NCBI GenBank assembly: GCA_938030665.1
Contig: CALHHY010000018.1
Location: forward strand, 1-45,551
DNA from: an uncultured Litoreibacter sp.
Lineage (GTDB): Bacteria > Pseudomonadota > Alphaproteobacteria > Rhodobacterales > Rhodobacteraceae
Length of the DNA stretch: 45,551 nt
Direction: 5' to 3'
Positions 41,740 through 45,551 of this stretch are shown piece after piece. The position numbers and the translations under genes were made by a program. The notes beneath the pieces were generated by a model, which did not search any database, was not told where the DNA came from, and saw nothing but the letters and a program-made list of their open reading frames with translations. Each line of letters begins with the position of its first letter. The stretch's first letter is position 1.

Positions 41740-43725
41740 ATGGATGAGGATGACAAGGACACCGCAGCTTTCCTGAAAAAGGCGATCGAGGTCGTGCCGG
41801 GCGGCATCTACATCTATAATCAAAAGACCCAGTTAAACGAGTTTGCGAACCCTACCGGGTCCTCCCTGCTGGGCTATGAGGTCGAAGAGGCGCAGGCTTA
41901 CGGCGACGCCCTTCTAGCGACGCTCTGCCATCCCGACGACATCGAAGACCTCGTTGGCTATATGGATAGGATCAGGGCTGCCGCCGACGGCGAGGTGTTG
42001 GCGCAGGAGTACCGGATGCGCCACAAGGAGGGGCACTGGGTCTCCCTCGTGTCGCATGACAGGGTGTTTGAACGCGACGCCGACGGGTCGGTCCTGCGCC
42101 ACATCGGGATCGCCACCGACATCAGCAAGCAAAAGCAGGGGGAGGCCGCCGCAGAGGCCGCCCGTGACGAGCTGGAGACCATTTTCGACGCCGTCTCCAG
42201 TGGGTTGGTGGCCCTGGATAGGGACGGGGTGATCGTCAACATCAACTCTGAGGCGCGCCATATGTTGGGCGACATCTCGCAGGAGACTCCGTTCGCCTGG
42301 CCCAGCAATATCGCCTTTCTTGAGGCGGGCAGCCTGTCGCCGCTTGACGCTAGTGCTGACCCGGTGCGCCGCGCCATGGCCGGCCACAAGCTGAGCAAGG
42401 AGACCTGCCTGATGCGTCGCGGCACCGATGGCGAGGGGGAGCGCTACGTCCGCGTCAGCAGCGGCATGGTCGACCACCCGGCCAGCGGCGTCCACACGGT
42501 GCTGGTTATCGATGACGTCACGGGGGAGGAGCGCAACCGCCAGGTGCTGGAACGTAAAAGTCGGCTTGATGCGCTTGGTCAGCTGACGGGGGGCATCGCA
42601 CATGATTTCAACAACCTGCTGGCCGCGCTGCTCTATTCCGTGGAACTGGCGGGCCGCGCCGCCTCGGACGAAAAACGCGCCAGCTATCTGCAATCCGCCG
42701 CCAGCTCTATTGAACGGGGGCGCGCGCTGACGGCCCGCCTGTTGGCATTTGCTCGCAAGCAGCAGGGGCTGGCCTCGGTGAAGGTGACCCGCGACGTACT
42801 GTCCGAGTTTCAAGCCCTGATCCGCCCGATGCTGGAGGAGCAGATCGCGTTGGAGGTAGCCGCCGACCATGATGACCTGCGCCACTTTTGCGACCAGACG
42901 CAGCTCGAAACCGCGCTGATGAACCTTGTGCTGAATGCGCGCGACGCAATGATGCGAGCCGGAAAAGGGGACAAGGTCACCATCCGTGCCCGCCCCGTAC
43001 CCGCGCCGGATTACCGCTTGAACGAGGCGCATCAGGAAGAGGTCCCGCAGGACCGCCAAAAGGACGGGCCCAGCAACGCCTTCCGCTATGTGGAGATCAG
43101 CGTCTCCGATAACGGGCCGGGGATGGAGGAAGAGACACTCGCCCGCTGCACCGACCCATTCTTCACGACGAAAAGCAGCACATCCGGCACCGGGCTGGGG
43201 CTTGCCATTGTCTATGGCTTTGTGCGCCAGTCGGGCGGCAGCCTGAAGGTCTATTCAGAGCTGGGGATCGGGACCACGGTGCAGATGGTGGTGCCGCGCG
43301 GCGCGGAGACCGGCAAGCGGGAGGAGGCCGTGGCGAAGGAACACCCCCTACGGGGCAGCGGCCAACGCATCCTGCTGGTCGAGGATGAGCCGGAGCTGCT
43401 GGCGATGACGACCGATATCCTGGACGACCTGGGGTTTGAGGTGCTGCAAGCCAGCTCCGGCGCGCAGGCTCTGGAGATGACACAATCAGGTGTCGCGTTT
43501 GACCTGCTTTTTACCGATGTGGTGATGCCGGGCCAGCTTGGCGGGTTCGAACTGGCCCGCCGGGTGCGCGACCTGCGGCCCGATATGCCCGTGATCTACA
43601 GCTCCGGCTATACCGGGTTCACCGCGTCGGAGATGGGCGCCGTGCAGGCCCGGCTTTTGCAAAAACCTGCCCCGCCTGCTGAGTTGACCGAGGCCATCCT
43701 CAGCGCGATGGCGGAGGCCGGTTAG
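41740..43725 (+). CDS. Hybrid sensor histidine kinase with two PAS domains
   Basis: A 661-residue cytosolic kinase with no membrane helix. Two PAS-like domains (about 10-130 and 145-265) precede the HisKA motif LGQLTGGIAHDFNNLLAAL with the phosphorylated His 288. The ATPase domain shows the N box (MNLVLNARDAM), G1 (DNGPGM), F (FFTTK) and G2 (GTGLGLAI). A C-terminal receiver domain (about 543-658) has acidic residues E548/D549 and the phosphate-accepting Asp 593 in LFTDVVMPG. The IAHDFNNLL type is common among blue-light or general-stress kinases, but the PAS domains lack the NCRFLQG LOV motif. Confidence 0.92.
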   Translation: MDEDDKDTAAFLKKAIEVVPGGIYIYNQKTQLNEFANPTGSSLLGYEVEEAQAYGDALLATLCHPDDIEDLVGYMDRIRAAADGEVLAQEYRMRHKEGHWVSLVSHDRVFERDADGSVLRHIGIATDISKQKQGEAAAEAARDELETIFDAVSSGLVALDRDGVIVNINSEARHMLGDISQETPFAWPSNIAFLEAGSLSPLDASADPVRRAMAGHKLSKETCLMRRGTDGEGERYVRVSSGMVDHPASGVHTVLVIDDVTGEERNRQVLERKSRLDALGQLTGGIAHDFNNLLAALLYSVELAGRAASDEKRASYLQSAASSIERGRALTARLLAFARKQQGLASVKVTRDVLSEFQALIRPMLEEQIALEVAADHDDLRHFCDQTQLETALMNLVLNARDAMMRAGKGDKVTIRARPVPAPDYRLNEAHQEEVPQDRQKDGPSNAFRYVEISVSDNGPGMEEETLARCTDPFFTTKSSTSGTGLGLAIVYGFVRQSGGSLKVYSELGIGTTVQMVVPRGAETGKREEAVAKEHPLRGSGQRILLVEDEPELLAMTTDILDDLGFEVLQASSGAQALEMTQSGVAFDLLFTDVVMPGQLGGFELARRVRDLRPDMPVIYSSGYTGFTASEMGAVQARLLQKPAPPAELTEAILSAMAEAG

Positions 43726-43732
43726 CGCGAGC

Positions 43733-43778
43733 AAATCCTCTTGCGAGGATTTGGGCCCAGAGTTTCATTGAAACTCTG
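43733..43778. terminator. Two adjacent perfect hairpins after the histidine kinase gene
   Basis: AAATCCTC-TTGC-GAGGATTT (43733-43752) and CAGAGTTTCA-T-TGAAACTCTG (43758-43778) are perfect inverted repeats, five bases apart. The first starts 8 bases past the kinase stop, and the rhodanese gene converges from the other side. Probably a bidirectional terminator. Confidence 0.65.
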
Positions 43779-43798
43779 CCCGCCCGGTCTTTCTTGTT

Positions 43799-44176
43799 TC
43801 ACCCCGCTTCCATCGGGCCGCCGGCTTCCTTCCACTCGCTGATGCCGCCGATATTGGTGACATTGGTGAAGCCCATTTCCTTCAAGGTCTTGCCCGCAAG
43901 GGCCGCCTGACCGCCCGCGCCGCAGACCAGATAAAGCTCTGCGTCTTTGGTGAAGACCGGATTGTGAAACTTTTCCATCGTGTCGTCCGCCGCGAATTCG
44001 ATGAAGCCGCGCGGCACCCGGACCGCGCCCGCGATCGTGCCCGAATCCGCAATGGCGCTGCTGTCGCGCACATCTACAAACACCGCGCCGCTGCCATGTT
44101 TGGCCACGGCGTCCGCCCCCGGAATGCGGGTCACGGCGGCATTCGCGGCCTCTAGATAGTCCATTGCTGATTTCAT
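43799..44176 (-). CDS. Single-domain rhodanese
   Basis: A 125-residue sulfurtransferase-like protein. AVFVDVRDSSAIADSGTIAGAVRVPRGFIEF is the N-terminal half, and LYLVCGAGGQAALAGKTLKEMGFTNV carries the active-site loop starting with the catalytic Cys. IGGISEWKEAGGPM ends the fold. An AAGGAG site lies 8 bases before the ATG at 44176. It follows a tiny membrane peptide gene and the aminotransferase on the same strand. Confidence 0.9.
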   Translation of the reverse strand: MKSAMDYLEAANAAVTRIPGADAVAKHGSGAVFVDVRDSSAIADSGTIAGAVRVPRGFIEFAADDTMEKFHNPVFTKDAELYLVCGAGGQAALAGKTLKEMGFTNVTNIGGISEWKEAGGPMEAG

Positions 44177-44195
44177 TCTGTTTTCTCCTTCAGGT

Positions 44196-44279
44196 TCATT
44201 TGAGTGGGGCAAAAAGCGTGATGTAAGGAGCCACATAGCCCGCAAGCGACACCGCCAGCCAGAAGACCAGCCCGATCAC
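44196..44279 (-). CDS. 27-residue single-span membrane peptide
   Basis: A 27-codon frame starts at a GTG that overlaps the aminotransferase stop as GTGA, and ends 19 bases before the rhodanese start. The peptide MIGLVFWLAVSLAGYVAPYI plus seven more residues (ending in Lys) is one hydrophobic helix. The four-base overlap and the purely hydrophobic composition argue for a real gene, although a stretch this short can arise by chance. The role is unknown. Confidence 0.5.
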   Translation of the reverse strand: MIGLVFWLAVSLAGYVAPYITLFAPLK

Positions 44280-45145
44280 GCGGCACCTTCCGACAGTGCC
44301 CAGTCCCAATACATGTCGCGCACCTGTTTGGTGACGGGGCCATGCTGGTAATGGGTGCCGTCAAACTCGGTCACCGGGGTCACTTTCATCATATTGCCGG
44401 ACATGAACACCTCGTCGGCGGCGCGAAAATCGTCGAAGCTAAGCACCTCCTCATGCACGGCCAGGCCATTGTCGCGCAGGTTCTTGATGTGGCGCGCCCG
44501 CGTGATGCCTGCCAGAAAGGTGCCGTTGGGGACCGGCGTGAACACCTCCCCGTCGCGCACCATGAATATGTTGGCGGTTGCCGTCTCGGCCACATTGCCT
44601 AACGCGTCGGCCACCAGCGCGTTCCCGTAGCCTCTGCTGCGCGCCTCGACCAGCATGCGGGCGTTGTTGGGGTAAAGGCAGCCGGCCTTCGCATTGACCA
44701 CCGCGTCCTCGATCACGGGGCGGCGGAACCGGGTGGTGGTCAGCGTGGTGCCCGCGCCGGGCGGCGCCATCGGGATTTCCTCAAGGCAGATGGTGAAGCC
44801 GGTCGACCCCTCCTTCGGGGCCACGCCCAGATCGCCGCCATCCAGCGCCCAGTACATCGGCCGGATATAGACCTTGGCGTCTTTCGGGTAGAGCGCCAGC
44901 CCCTCCCGCACGGCCTCGACAATCTGCGCGGTTTCCATTGTCGGTGTGATCATCAACGCCGTGGCGGAGCGGTTGACCCGCGCGCAATGCGCCTCCAGAT
45001 CGGGCGTCAGACCATTCACAGCGCGCGCCCCATCAAAGACCGTTCCTCCCAGCCAGGAGCCGTGATCCGCCGCGCGCATAATCATGACGTCCTCGTCGTG
45101 CCAGCGGCCTTCAAAATAGGTTCTGATATTGGTGCCAGATGCCAT
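44276..45145 (-). CDS. Branched-chain (class IV) aminotransferase
   Basis: A 289-residue PLP enzyme of fold type IV. FEGRWHDEDVMIMRAADHGSWLGGTVFDGARAV is the N-terminal part, and VNAKAGCLYPNNARMLVEARSRGYGNALV contains the region around the PLP lysine. NVAETATANIFMVRDG and TRARHIKNL follow. This is the IlvE-type pattern, catalysing reversible transamination of branched-chain amino acids with 2-oxoglutarate, but D-amino-acid or aminodeoxychorismate specificity cannot be excluded. It overlaps the small peptide gene downstream. Confidence 0.88.
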   Translation of the reverse strand: MASGTNIRTYFEGRWHDEDVMIMRAADHGSWLGGTVFDGARAVNGLTPDLEAHCARVNRSATALMITPTMETAQIVEAVREGLALYPKDAKVYIRPMYWALDGGDLGVAPKEGSTGFTICLEEIPMAPPGAGTTLTTTRFRRPVIEDAVVNAKAGCLYPNNARMLVEARSRGYGNALVADALGNVAETATANIFMVRDGEVFTPVPNGTFLAGITRARHIKNLRDNGLAVHEEVLSFDDFRAADEVFMSGNMMKVTPVTEFDGTHYQHGPVTKQVRDMYWDWALSEGAA

Positions 45146-45155
45146 GCGGCCTCCT

Positions 45156-45386
45156 TCAAGTGGTGCTTTTGTAAATGCCTTCTGGCAGGTTCAGCGCGGC
45201 TGTCAGGTCGCGCAGCTGTTCGGGGGACAGGGTGATCTTGCTGATCCGGTCGGTGCGCGGATCCCATTGCTCTAACGTGATTTCAGCCGCAAATGCGCTG
45301 ACATTCACATCCTCGCGCAGTGGGCTTTCGCCCTCATCCACCAGCGTGATCACTGTGGCGTCAAATTCATGCTCTATCGTAAACAT
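45156..45386 (-). CDS. Small conserved-looking hypothetical protein
   Basis: About 76 residues from the ATG at 45386 (MFTIEHEFDATVITLVDEGESP), with the C-terminal part SKITLSPEQLRDLTAALNLPEGIY. The alternating hydrophobic strands and final helix suggest a compact alpha/beta domain. An in-frame ATG at 45416 could add 10 residues; neither has a clear ribosome site. It precedes the aminotransferase by 10 bases and is probably cotranscribed. I do not recognise a named family. Confidence 0.7.
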   Translation of the reverse strand: MFTIEHEFDATVITLVDEGESPLREDVNVSAFAAEITLEQWDPRTDRISKITLSPEQLRDLTAALNLPEGIYKSTT

Positions 45387-45513
45387 TTGCGCACTGTCAG
45401 ACTTTCGGCGGATCATTGCAAGATGCCGCGTCACTTGGGCGTGAACGGGGTGGCCCCGGCACGGTGGCATGTTATGCTGTGCTTTAGCTCAATTGCCGAT
45501 GAGGACCCGCACC

Positions 45514-45551
45514 ATGATCTTTCGACCCTTTGGCCTGCTGTGTGGTGCACT
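45514..45551 (+). CDS. Start of an exported or membrane protein (cut by the window end)
   Basis: An ATG at 45514 with GAGGA 9 bases upstream opens MIFRPFGLLCGAL, a basic then hydrophobic N-terminus like a signal peptide. An in-frame ATG at 45499 is an alternative. Too little is visible to name the product. Confidence 0.45.
   Translation, partial: MIFRPFGLLCGA

Overview
The window is chromosomal DNA of a GC-rich alphaproteobacterium of the order Rhodobacterales (roseobacter/Rhodobacter type). Reasons: an ethylmalonyl-CoA (EMC) pathway gene set lies beside TCA-cycle genes, the succinate dehydrogenase subunits have alphaproteobacterial lengths and motifs, a luxR/luxI pair of roseobacter type follows ccr, and paired TSUP/TIGR02186 genes and tightly overlapping operons are present. 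No tRNA, rRNA, insertion sequence, phage gene or CRISPR array was seen. No species can be named from sequence alone.

Layout. 1-3330 (minus): mdh, a terminator, then sucC, a lipoprotein and the start of a methyltransferase. 3588-5907: a multi-pass DUF2157-type membrane protein behind tandem palindromes, a TSUP permease and a small exported protein. 6231-8901 (plus): mcl2, nnrU, a DUF1737 gene and mch. 9100-14258 (plus): a DUF1194 protein, then sdhC-sdhD-sdhA, three small lipoproteins and sdhB. 14355-15525: two paralogous lipoproteins with degenerate DNA between them. 15821-19450: a DUF1989 protein, deoD, a fatty-acid desaturase and a membrane rhodanese. 19455-22473 (minus): ecm and an upstream LysR gene. 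22600-25766 (plus): a tiny lipoprotein, an acyltransferase and ccr. 25983-29206: a small ORF, luxR, luxI and a helicase. 29217-32083 (minus): a LuxR-HTH membrane protein and a TIGR02186/TSUP pair. 32201-37233 (minus): a BMP-type ABC importer. 37477-39491 (minus): nfuA, a GFA protein, tsaB and rimI. 39615-45551: a coiled-coil protein, a universal stress protein, a hybrid histidine kinase, a branched-chain aminotransferase operon and two end genes.

How the genes work together. Ccr carboxylates crotonyl-CoA to ethylmalonyl-CoA, Ecm makes methylsuccinyl-CoA, Mch hydrates mesaconyl-CoA and Mcl2 releases malate from malyl-CoA. SucC, SdhCDAB and Mdh carry the resulting succinyl-CoA, succinate and malate through the TCA cycle. 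The window therefore encodes a large part of acetyl-CoA assimilation without isocitrate lyase.

The most interesting non-coding signals are two apparently shared operators. A 21-bp-phased double palindrome (GTGATCAC type) stands upstream of both sucC and sdhC. A TTCTGCG-N2-GCAGC element stands upstream of mcl-mch, ecm and ccr. Other notable items are three lipoprotein genes inside the sdh operon, two of them with an identical cysteine layout; a new-looking lipoprotein pair with a CPx7CxDEG signature; a 27-codon membrane peptide gene coupled to the aminotransferase; and a small ORF overlapping luxR.
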